From Prorocentrum cordatum (lineage: Eukaryota; Sar; Dinophyceae; Prorocentrales; Prorocentraceae), in contig CAUYUJ010022429.1 in assembly GCA_963575745.1 (NCBI GenBank), forward strand, positions 1 to 22,500: a DNA stretch of 22,500 nucleotides, read 5' to 3'. Each line of letters begins with the position of its first letter. Position 1 is the stretch's first letter. Below, in pieces: positions 9,972-18,982 of the stretch. The position numbers were made by a program, and so were the translations under genes. The notes beneath the pieces were generated by a model. It saw only the letters and a program-made list of their open reading frames with translations, did no database searches and was not told the DNA's origin.

Positions 9972-10035
9972 CAGAGAGAGAGAGAGAAAGAGACAGAGAC
10001 AGAGACAGAGACAGAGACAGAGACAGAGAGAGAGA
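9972..10035. repeat. (GAGACA)n / (GA)n repeat
   Basis: GA repeats pass into at least six GACAGA hexamers and back into GA. Confidence 0.93.
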
Positions 10036-10920
10036 CGTCGAGGATGCACTCAGTGCCTGTGGACTCTACTATGCACGTGTTTGGCATGCGAACACTAATG
10101 TCGGGCTCGCAGCAATGGTGCGTGAACCCGTGCGCGTGACCTGCTAAACATACCACGCTGTACTCTCACGAAGAATCAAGATGAAAACGCCACAGGATGA
10201 TATTAAAAGCATGAGGCCTGAAAGAAATGTGCATACCTGGCTTGTGAAGTATGTAATGGGGGTCAGATACACAGACAGCTCAGATGGCACGTGCGTATTA
10301 AGCACAGCCACTACACAACAACATGTTTGTGGTTCTCACTCTATTCCTAAACACCCAACCGAGTATGTACAAATGCTTGCGTGAGTATAGACACTACCCC
10401 ATTAAGCATCTTTCGCCAGGATAGTTGCACAGCAAGTCGTACGTATGAGCTGTTGTCAGAATTCTACGTTTGTGCCCACCAACGAGACTACGGTACACGC
10501 ATGTACTGAAAGTCGACCGTTGAAACATGTGAAACGGGATTATCGCAAATACTGTACACACATGGTCATACTTGCGCATGGCACCAAGAAATCAAGAACA
10601 TGTCGGGGCATTATGTAGGCGCACCGTCACATAGCAGTGCTTACACTACCTGGAGAACAAACGATGCTGGGGGGAGAACCTGCACTCACTGTGACAAACA
10701 TCTCCTGTGGGACCTGGACCCAGACACCCTTTCCAAAGCAACCCTACAGTCGGACTTGATCGGAGAGGACACGCGAGAGGACACAAGACCCTTCCGGGAG
10801 CCACATTGCCATAGGAATGCAGGAGGCACGGGTCGCGAGACACAGGACACAAAGGTAACCTTGATTTGGCAGGGTCGACCTACTTATCCGGGCTGACTGC
10901 ACTCGGATGCAATGCGATCC
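10036..10920. other. Longest apparently unique stretch, no gene identified
   Basis: This is the least repetitive, most evenly composed part of the window. Stops are frequent in all frames and the longest frames are under 100 codons without recognisable motifs. No tRNA, rRNA, spliced-leader or transposon sequence was seen. It could be intergenic or intronic DNA. Confidence 0.55.
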
Positions 10921-10929
10921 CTGTCGGAC

Positions 10930-11580
10930 GAGACCCAGTTGGGATCTGCGCGGGACGTCACTCAGCTGAAGCCCCCTAGGGGGTGCAAACAAACAAAAAA
11001 TGGCGACCGCTGCATGCCTGGCAGCACTCGGGGGGCGCGAGGTCTACTCTGCTTGCGTGCGCGTCCGAAGCAGCTGCATCTGAGCGGCACCGTTTCACCG
11101 ATCCCCATCCCCGGCGGCGTGGCCTGGGCCTCACTGGCCGATTTGCCCCCCTAGGTGGGGATACAGGCCGTTCCGCTCGGGTTTCGAGGGGTGCATCGGA
11201 TCGTGGCCCACAGGGATCTCCACGTACGGCCCCAAAGGTAAGGTTCGCACAGCACCCCCCCTGACCATTACGGCACACCCCATCAAGCGGATCGTGCCCA
11301 CAAGAAGCGCCACAGAAAGGCCCAGAGACAAGGTTCGTACAGCGCTCACCCGCCCATGCCGGCAGACCCGTCACACGCACAATGCCCCAGATGGAGCTCC
11401 ACCTATGGCACCAATGGGCAGCTTCGCATGGCGTCCCCCCGCACATTTCGGAACATGCATCGCACGGGTCGTGCCCGGAGAAGGTCCACCTGTGGCTTCA
11501 GCGGGGGCGTTCGCGGGGGGGCATCCGAATGATTCGGCACAACCTTCACACGGATCATTCCCGACAAAAAATTCAGGCAG
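10930..11580. repeat. 89-bp satellite, block 2 (diverged)
   Basis: The TCGTGCCC-type word recurs at 11201, 11292, 11380 (as AATGCCC), 11469 and 11555 (as CATTCCC), spacings 91, 88, 89 and 86. Other shared words are AAGGTTCG(C/T)ACAGC and CGGCACACCCC. A CCCCCTAGG word at 10972 and about 11146 is two periods apart, so the block begins near 10930. At 10972-10983 this word forms the perfect palindrome CCCCCTAGGGGG. Confidence 0.75.
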
Positions 11581-11772
11581 CAGCCATCTTTCCGCATTGC
11601 CATGCGGCGCGCAGTGTATGAAGAGAGATCCGTACCCTGCGCTACACATGGCTGTATAGAGATAGGCCCGTCGCCGAACCAATTGCTTGCGTATCTATGG
11701 CCTTCGGCCCATACGGCTACTGTACCTGAGTTCCGGACCAGAGAACCCTCGGGTACATGGAATTTGGGGCAT

Positions 11773-11944
11773 CTTGGAGCGAGTGTTGAAGCTTGTGGGG
11801 GAGGAGGAGGAGGAGGAGGAGGAGGAGGAGGAGGAGGAGGAGGAGGAGGAGGAGGAGGAGGAGGAGCAGGAGGAGGAGGAGCAGGAGGAGGAGAGGAGGA
11901 GGAGGAGCAGGAGGAGGAGCCTCTTGGAGCGAGTGTTGAAGCTT
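11773..11944. repeat. 22-bp direct repeats flanking an AGG array
   Basis: An identical 22-bp segment starting CTTGGAGCGAGTG occupies 11773-11794 and 11923-11944, 150 bp apart. Between them lies a (GGA)n array (about 11799-11919) with GCA interruptions. Both copies are followed within a few bases by GTGGGGG. Confidence 0.9.
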
Positions 11945-12578
11945 CGTGGGGGCCTCGGCTGTGGCCTCGGGGGCCCTCTCGTGGCGGAGGGCTCGAAATG
12001 TCAAGCGGTGTTCCCCCTCTCGGACTTCTCTTGAGGCCCTCTTGAGCCGTCTTGTGCGCCTCTTCGACCGTCTCGGGGCTCTCTCGGGCCGTCCTGGGGT
12101 TGTCTTGGAGGCCTCCTGCGCCGTCTTGGGACAATATGTGGGGCCTCTTGGGCCGTTTTGGATGGTGTTAAGACCCGCAGTGCGAATATGCAAAAAATGC
12201 ACCGTCCCCCAAGGGGATGCAACAATTTGAGCCTCCTGGGACCCTCTCGGGGCGCATCTTTGAGCCTTCGACGTTTTCGGGGCTTCTTGAGCCGTCCTGA
12301 ATAATATTCGGGCGTCTTCGACCATGTCAGGCCGTTCTGGTCGTTTGTAGGGGGCATCCAGAGCTGTTTTGAGCGGGGGGGAGGCCCGGGAGGCCCCGGA
12401 AGGGGTCAAACATGTTCGGGCCCCCAATTCGCCAGCATACATGCAGGGCGTCTTGGGGCCCTCACCGAGCCCAGGCCGCCCTGTCTGCCCCGAACCCTTC
12501 GTTCTCCATCTTTCCGATGCGAGCCGGGCACAAAAGGTTTTGAACTACCTGAAGGGCTCTGAAGTTCTGAAGAACCTG
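11945..12578 (-). repeat. Composite ~11-bp-unit repeat, copy 3 (inverted)
   Basis: Read on the minus strand, this has the same parts as copies 1 and 2. A purine array precedes it (12580-12632 complement). A more diverged module A-like segment with AGGTAGT and ACCTTTTG words lies near 12515-12578. Then come degenerate 11-bp units and a core B at about 11970-12018 containing GACATTTCGAGCCCTC. A CCT-type array follows (11799-11919 complement). Module A and core B are about 500 bp apart here. Confidence 0.65.
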
Positions 12579-12579
12579 C

Positions 12580-12632
12580 TTCTCCTCCTTCCTCCTCCTC
12601 CTTCCTCCTCCTCCTCCTCATCATCATCATCA
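12580..12632. repeat. Short compound CCT-CAT array
   Basis: TCC triplets with CTTCC interruptions run into about five CAT triplets. Confidence 0.93.
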
Positions 12633-12689
12633 CCACTGGGTGGTGCCATTCGGTCACAAACAGCTCCACTGGCTTGAACGGGAAATGAA

Positions 12690-13075
12690 AGATCCCTATC
12701 ACGCAGATTGAGCCGAGACCTGCGGCCCCAGAGAAAGGCAGGGTTCACAAAAGCATCCCCCACCAATGCCAGCATGGCCGTCATGGATCGTGCCCCCACG
12801 TGAGAGACACTCTCGGTCCAGGGACAAAGTTTGCATGGCGCCCCTCCCCCCATATCGGCACACCCTTCACAAGGATCGTGCCCCAGAGGGGCGTAATTTC
12901 ACGTGCGGCCCTATCGGGAGGAGTCGCATAACGTCATGTCCCCCTGTGTACGCAGACTGTCTCCTCACACGCATGTACCCGACTGGCAGCCCAACCGACA
13001 GCCCCAGAGCCAAGGTTCACATCCCGCCACCCCGTCCATGACGGCACACCCCTTACCTGGATCGTGAGGTCGGGG
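12690..13075. repeat. 89-bp satellite, block 3 (diverged)
   Basis: The GGATCGTG word recurs at about 12786, 12874 and 13060. A degraded copy near 12973 gives spacings of roughly 88, 97 and 89. ATCGGCACACCC (near 12854) and ACGGCACACCCC (near 13041) match the first block of the window. Confidence 0.7.
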
Positions 13076-13140
13076 CGTATGGGGAAACTCTCGGCGCGCG
13101 GGCTGCGGCGGCGCTGGGTCCTGGCTGACCCTTTCCATCC

Positions 13141-13712
13141 GTCTCCTCCTCCTCCTCCTCACTCATCCTCCTCCTCCTCCTTGTCCTCCTCCTACTCCTC
13201 CCCTACCTCTCTCTCCTCCTCCTCCTCCTCCTCCTCCGATCTCGGCCTCCTCACGCATCCTCCGACCTCCTCCGCCTCCGCCTCCTCCTCCTCCTCCTCC
13301 TCCTCCTCCTCCTCCTCCTCCTCATCCTCCTCTCGCCTTCGCCTCCGCCTCCGCCTCCGCCTCCGCCTCCGCCTCCGCCTCCGCCTCCCCTCCGCCTCCG
13401 CCTCGCTCGCCTCCGCCTCGCCTCCGCCTCCGCCTCCCGCCCGCCTCCGCACTCCCCCCCTCCTCTCCTCCTCCTCCTCCTCATCCTCCTCCGCCTACTC
13501 CTCATCCTCCTCCTCCTCCTCCTCCTCCTCCTCCTCCTCCTAATCCTCATCTCCTCCTCCGCCTCCCCCTCCTCCTCCTCTCCTCCTCCTCCTCCTCCTC
13601 CTCCGCCTCATCCTCCTCCTCCTCCTCTCCTCTTACTCCTCCTCCTCCCTTCCTCCGCCTCATCATCAGCTCCTCCTCCTCCTCCTCCTCCTCCTCTTCC
13701 TCCTCCTCCTCC
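13141..13712. repeat. CCT / CGCCTC compound array
   Basis: CCT triplets enclose a CGCCTC hexamer block (about 13336-13450) and continue to 13712. The array then passes directly into the ATT array. Confidence 0.95.
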
Positions 13713-13838
13713 TTTTATTATGATTATTCTTCGTGTTATTAGCAGTATTAGTATTATAATTATCAGTAATATTATTAGTATTAGTATTATTAGTATTATT
13801 AGTATTATTAGTATTATTATTATTATGATTATTATGAG

Positions 13839-13909
<71 letters not shown>

Positions 13910-14297
13910 GTATTATTATTAGTAGTAGTATTAATATAGTAGTATTATTATTAATAATATTACTATTATTATGAGTAGTATTACTATTATTATTATTATT
14001 ATTAATAATACTAGTATTATTATTATTAGTATTAGTGTTATTAATATTATTAGTATTAGTATTATTAGTATTATTAATATTGTTATTATTAGTATGATTA
14101 TTATTATTAGTAATATTATTATTATTATTATTATTAGTAGTAGTAGTAGTATTATTAGTAGTAGTATTATTAGTAGTATTATTATTATACTAGTATAACA
14201 ATATTAGTATTATAATTATTAGTATTAGTATTATTCTTAGTAGTATTATTATTATTGTTATTAATATTATTAGTATTATTAGTATTAGTATTGTTAT
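13713..14297. repeat. Imperfect (ATT)n array, left
   Basis: About 585 bp of ATT triplets with frequent AGT triplets. Many stretches read ATTATTAGT as a nonamer. Occasional frame shifts (TATA, GTATGA) break the phase, more often than in the right-hand ATT array. Confidence 0.95.
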
Positions 14298-14320
14298 TCT
14301 CGTGCACAGGGTGTCTAGAG

Positions 14321-16180
14321 CTCCGACCACTTTATTTCGGCACCGGCCCTTGTAATCCCCCCCCACCCCATTATAAATCACCATTCTCATCATCATCCAC
14401 ATCTCTCATCATGCGCACCCTCCGTCTCAGCGCCCCTCCCGCGCCCCAGCGCCCTGCCCAGTTTTGCCCCCTTTTCCGCCCGACCTACTTTATTTCGGCA
14501 CAAGAACCACCCCCGGTCCGCACCCCTCCCCGCGCCGTCTCAGCGCCCCCGCGCGGCTTCAGCGCCCGCCCAGTGCCCCCTCCGCCTCGACTACTTTATT
14601 TCGGCACCGCACCCCCCCCCGCTCCGCCCCCTCCCCCGCGCCGTCTCAGCGCCCCCCGCGGCTCCAGCGCCCGCCCAGTGCCTCCTCCGCCCCGACCACT
14701 TTATTTCGGCACCGCACCCCCCCTCCCCGCTCCGCCCCCTCCCCCGCGCCGTCTCAGCGCCCCCGCGCGGCTCCAGCGCCCGCCCAGTGCCCCCTCCGCC
14801 ACGACCACTTTATTTCGGCACCGCACCCCCCCTCCCCGCTCCGCCCCCTCCCCCGCGCCGTCTCAGCGCCCCCGCGCGGCTCCAGCGCCCGCCCAGCGCC
14901 CCCCTTCCGCCCGCCCACTTATTTCGGCACGTCTTCAGCCCCCCACCCCCGCTCGACGCCCCTTCCCCCGCCCGCCCCCCCTCCCCCCCCCCCCCCCTCC
15001 GTCTCAGCGCCCTCCCGCGGCTCCAGCGCCCGCCCAGCGCCCCCTCCGCCCCGACCACTTTATTTCGGCACCGCACCCCCCCCCGCTCCGCCCCCTCCCC
15101 CGCGCCGTCTCAGCGCCCCCCCGCGGCTCCAGCGCCCGCCCAGCGCCCCCTCCGCCCCGACCACTTTATTTCGGCACCGCACCCCCCCCCCTCCGCCCCC
15201 TCCCCCGCGCCGTCTCAGCGCCCCCCCGCGGCTCTAGCGCCCGCCCAGTGCCCCCTCCGCCCCGACCAATTATTCGGCACCGCACCCCCCCCCCTCCGCC
15301 CTTCCCCGCGCCCGTCTCAGCGACCCCACGCGCTCTAGCGCCCGCCCAGTGCCCCTCCGCCCGAAACACTTTATTTACGGCACCGCACCCCCCCCCCCCG
15401 CTCCGCCCCCTCCGAGCAGTCTCAGGGCGCCCCCCCGCGGCTCCAGCGCCCGCACAGTGCCCCCTCCGCCCCGACCAACATTATTTCTGGACCAACCGCA
15501 CCCCACCCCCCGCGCCGCCCCCTCCCCCGCCGACGTCTAGCGCCCCCCCCCGGCTCCAGCGCCCGCCCAGTGCCCCTCACCGCCGACCACTTTATTCGGC
15601 ACCGCACCCACCCCCCCCGCTTCCGTCCCTCCGCGCCGTCTCGTCGCCCCCCGCGGCTCCAGCGCCCGCCCAGCGCCCCCTCCGCCCGACACTTGATTTC
15701 GGCCACCGCAACCCCTCCCCCCGCCTCCGCCCTCCCCAGCGCCGGTCTCAGCGCCGCCCCCCCGCCGGCTCCAGTCGCCCCCGCCGTCCCGAGTGCCCCA
15801 GCCCCGCCCCGAACCATTTGATTTCGGCACCGCAACCCCCCTTCCCCGCTCCGCCTCCTCCCCGCGCGTCTCAGACGCCCCTCCGCACGGTTTCCAGCGC
15901 CCGCCAGGGCCCCCTCCGCACCCGGACCACTTATCATTTCGGCACCGCCCCCCCCCCCGCGCCCCGCCGCCTCCCCCGCGCCGTCTGAGCGCTCCCCCGC
16001 GGCTCGAGCGCCCGCCCAGTGCCCCCTCCGCCCCGACAACCCCCCCCCATCCTCCGCCCCCTCCCCCACACGTCTCAGCGCCCCCCACGGCTCCAGCGCT
16101 CGCCCAGCGCCCCCTCCGCCCCGCCCACTTTATTTCGGCGCCGCAGCCCCTCCCTGCCCCGCCCCTTCCCGGACACCGCA
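14321..16180. repeat. ~17-unit minisatellite, unit ~105-110 bp
   Basis: Each unit contains ACTTTATTTCGGCACCGC, a C-run, CGCGCCGTCTCAGCGCCC, CGGCTCCAGCGCCCGCC and a CCCCTCCG segment. The TTTATTTCGG word or its variants starts at about 14331, 14489, 14595, 14700, 14809, 14919, 15059, 15165, 15270, 15370, 15480, 15591, 15693, 15818, 15931 and 16129, with one unit near 16035 that has lost it. Units between about 14590 and 15260 are nearly identical, and outer units carry more indels and substitutions. The frames open through it on both strands reflect the lack of T/A-rich stops in C-rich DNA, not coding. Confidence 0.95.
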
Positions 16181-16316
16181 TCAGCGCCCTCGGGAACCCG
16201 CCAAAGGTCTTTGAAGCCATATTGCGGGGGACGGCCCTTGGAGTCTCCTCGCGCTCGCCCTCTGGAGCCCCTCTTGCGGCCCTGTTTTGTTCGCTCCTTC
16301 TGCGATTTCTGGCATT

Positions 16317-16333
16317 CCCCCCCCCCCCCCCCC
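16317..16333. repeat. C17 homopolymer
   Basis: Seventeen consecutive C residues on the plus strand, inside a ~215-bp unique spacer (16181-16398) between the minisatellite and the right-hand ATT array. Confidence 0.95.
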
Positions 16334-16398
16334 GCCTCCTCCACATCCTCCTCATCCCCCTTCCTTTTTGTGCAAGAGCCACGGCACACGTGCCACTT

Positions 16399-17573
16399 GT
16401 TATTAGTATCATTATCAGTATTATTAGTATTATTGGTTTTATTATTCAATTTTGTTTTATTATTATTATTAGTAGTAGTAGTATTAGTATTAGTACTAGT
16501 ATTATTATTAATTCTAATAATAATAATAATAATGATTATGATTACTGCTGTTATTATTAGTATTATTAATATTGTTGTTATGAATAATATTATGTATCAT
16601 AATAATACTTGTATGTCTATTATTGTTATTCTCCCTCTTCCGAGTATGTTTCGTATTAGTATTGGTATTATTAATATTAGTATTATTCTTCTACGTATTA
16701 CTATTATTCGTCTTAGTATTATCATTCTTCTTATTATAATAATAATAATGTTTATTAATATTAGTATCATTATTAGTAGTACGACTATTAATAGTAGTAT
16801 TAGTGATAGTCGTATTATCAATAGTATTATTATTGTTTGTAGTATTATTCTTCTTAGTATTAGTATTATTCGTACTACTATTAGTAGTCTTGGTATTCTT
16901 ATTATTAATATCCATATTCGTTTTCGTATCATTCTTCTTATTATTATTACGATTACTAGTGTTATTCTTATTATGATTAGTCGTGTTGTGCTTCTTCTTA
17001 TTATTCGTATTATTAATATTATTAGTATTCGTCTTCTTCTTAGTATTATTATTACTAGTATTAGTGGCATTACGATTCTTATTATTATTCGTGTTATTAT
17101 TGATACTGTTCTTAGTAGTATAAGTATTCTTCGTATTCGTATTTGTATTATTAGCATTCTTATTCGTATTACTATTAGTATGAATAGTATTCGTATTAGT
17201 ATTAGTCTTAGTAGTCTTCTTATTCTCCTTTTTATTGGTAGTATTACTCCTACTAGTATTATTTGTATTTTTATTGCCTGTAGTATTATTACTGGGATTC
17301 ATAGTATTCTTCGCCTTGTTGTTCGTAGAAGTGTCATTATTACTATCATTACTACTCATACTAATAGTATTAGTATTAGTACTGTCAGTCGTATTATTAT
17401 CATTAGTGATAGTGGCATCATCATCCTCCGCCTTCGTATTATCCTTAGTATTATTGATAACATTAGTATGATTAGTCGTCTTAGTATTATTCGTCTTATT
17501 CGTATTATGCTTATTCGTGTTCGTACTCGTCTTATCATCATTATTACTAGTATTACTATTATTCAGAATATTC
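16399..17573. repeat. Diverged ATT-type array in near-constant NNY triplet phase
   Basis: For about 1.17 kb, most of the sequence divides into triplets ending in T, less often C: ATT, AGT, CTT, CGT, ACT, GTT, AAT. Substitutions are concentrated at the first and second triplet positions. Such triplets cannot be stops on the plus strand, and their complements (RNN) cannot be stops either. Both strands therefore stay open for hundreds of codons without being genes. Confidence 0.85.
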
Positions 17574-17576
17574 CTC

Positions 17577-17620
17577 ATCAACCTCCTCCTCCCCCTCCTC
17601 ATTCTCCTCATCCTCCTCAT
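17577..17620. repeat. Short (CCT)n array
   Basis: CCT triplets with CAT interruptions directly follow the ATT array, mirroring the CCT-to-ATT transition at 13712. Confidence 0.9.
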
Positions 17621-18369
17621 GGGCAGATCGCCCGCGGCCCCCGCAAGCTCCCGCCAGTCGGCAAGCGGGTCAGACCAAGCTGAGCGATCTCCAGCAGCAG
17701 CGAGCGCGGGGGGCTGCAGCGGCTCGGCACGGCGAGGGGGCGGCGAGCGCGACGGAGAGGTCCAAGGCTGTCTGCTCGAGGAGGCGGCCTGCAAAGAACT
17801 GGCCGCGCCCGCGCAAGCATCATCAGCACGGGCGCCATCATCACTCGGCCTCATCGCAGAGCCGCAGCGTCGCGAGCTGCACCCCCTCCAGGGGGGCGGG
17901 GGCGCGAACCGTTGATCCCGCCCGCGCTCCGCCCCCTGCCGCCACGGCGCCGCGGGCGACCGCGACCTGCCCCCCGAAGCGCCCCCGCCGCGGCCGCCGG
18001 CCCCTCTGGCCAGAAGCTGCGGCGCTCGGGGCTGCGGGCCAGCGCGACCCGCCTCGGGCGAGGGCTGTCGCCGCGCGGGGCCCGCTCGCCGCGCGGCGAA
18101 GGGGGGCGCGCGGGGCCGCTGGAGGGCGCCGCGGCGGGGCCGCTCACGGCAGCGGCCCCCTCCGTCAGAGCCCGTGGAGCGGGAGCGTGGCTGGCCGCGC
18201 GCAAAGGGAAGGAGCGGCCCCTCCCGCGGCCGCGCCCTCTCCCTCGACCGCGCACGGGCTGCCTCGCGGTCTGGGGCGCACGAGGAGGGGGCGAGAGCGG
18301 TCTCGAGCCGCCCCCACGTCCTCTCCTCGGGGCAGCCCCTCGCATCGCCGCGGGCGGCGCTGCTGAAAG
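17621..18369 (-). other. GC-rich Arg/Pro/Ala tail, possibly the 3' part of the decayed gene
   Basis: The minus-strand frame that follows the introner-like element stays open through this region as an Arg-, Ser-, Ala- and Pro-rich low-complexity sequence. It then runs into the CCT and ATT arrays. Another minus frame (about 17851-18345) is also open and similarly biased, so the true frame cannot be chosen by eye. There is no recognisable domain, and no reverse transcriptase or integrase motif. It may be a disordered basic tail of the upstream protein, or non-coding GC-rich DNA. Confidence 0.35.
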
Positions 18370-18570
18370 CCCCGCGGTTCGTTGCCTCCTGCAAGCGCCT
18401 GCGCAGCACTGCCGAGCGCCGCGCCAAGTCCTGCTCGCCCATGGATGCTAGCGACGGCCTCGCGTCGGGCGCGATCTCCAGCTCGCTCGCAACTTGCCAG
18501 CTCGCGCCCGACAGCGAAAGCTCCAGAGCCTTGAACCGCTGCATCAGCACGTCGCACACCTGCGCCAAGG

Positions 18571-18578
18571 ATCCGGAC
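18571..18578. other. Target-site duplication, copy 1
   Basis: ATCCGGAC abuts the left end of the element. It matches ACCCGGAC at the other end in 7 of 8 positions. Confidence 0.75.
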
Positions 18579-18824
18579 CTTGGTGGGCCCTGGAAACGAC
18601 AGGGCTGTTTTTTAACCTGTTCCATTTTGCCGTTTTCCTGCTGGTTCCGACGCCGTTGTTTACCGGTTCCGTCGCCGTTCGTTGACTGGTCCCGGCTCCT
18701 GTTCCAATCCTGACGCCTTTTTTTCTGCCGTTTCTGGTCGCCGTTTTTTTTTGCCGTTTCCATTTTCCAATGACGTTTTTGAAACTGCGAGAAAACGGCC
18801 CTGCCGTTTCTGGGGCCCACAAAG
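18579..18824 (-). mobile_element. Introner-like non-autonomous inverted-repeat element (246 bp)
   Basis: The ends are inverted repeats of about 35 bp with 29 matches. One begins CTTGGTGGGCCCTGGAAACG on the plus strand at 18579; the other begins CTTTGTGGGCCCCAGAAACG on the minus strand at 18824. Flanking 8-bp segments (18571-18578 and 18825-18832) match at 7 of 8 bases. The interior carries many GCCGTTT-type words, is T-rich on the plus strand and differs from the GC-rich frame around it. It encodes no transposase. In the sense of the minus-strand gene, the segment 18832 to 18579 (254 nt) starts GT, supplied by the duplication, and ends AG, supplied by the terminal repeat. Its removal joins LDLLESG to SLAQVCDVL in frame. 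An 8-bp duplication fits hAT-like transposition, but the ends do not start with the usual hAT CAGNG. It could be a working intron, a relic, or a plain insertion. Confidence 0.8.
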
Positions 18825-18832
18825 ACCCGGAC
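18825..18832. other. Target-site duplication, copy 2, with candidate GT donor
   Basis: ACCCGGAC abuts the right end of the element. Read on the minus strand it is GTCCGGGT, and its first two bases would be the splice donor. Confidence 0.75.
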
Positions 18833-18968
18833 TCCAGCAGATCCAGCGCCGTCGCGAGCGCCTGCAGCTCCCGCACCGCGTTGACCGACAACTGCGACAC
18901 GGGATGGTGACCGAAGACGATCGCCTGCAAGTACCCGACTACCTTCGGACGTGTCTCGCTGCCGTCCG

Positions 18969-18982
18969 CCCCCCCCCCCCCC
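18969..18982 (-). other. G14 tract causing a frameshift in the decayed gene
   Basis: With 14 G the upstream minus frame runs into stops. With 12 or 15 G the frame would continue into the conserved-looking VVGYLQAI segment. Homopolymers of this length are mutable and are often miscounted in long reads. Confidence 0.7.

Noticed and set aside
11240-11345. GGTTCG-type words resembling a tRNA B box in the 89-bp satellite
   Set aside because: No matching A box at the right distance and no cloverleaf could be folded by eye. A tRNA-derived origin cannot be supported.
14255-15988. 577-codon plus-strand frame through the minisatellite
   Set aside because: C-rich repeat lacking stops. Unit lengths vary by non-multiples of three, so the reading changes from unit to unit.
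16019-17683. 554-codon Ile/Ser-rich 'membrane protein'
   Set aside because: NNY triplets cannot be stops. The hydrophobicity comes from ATT, CTT and GTT.
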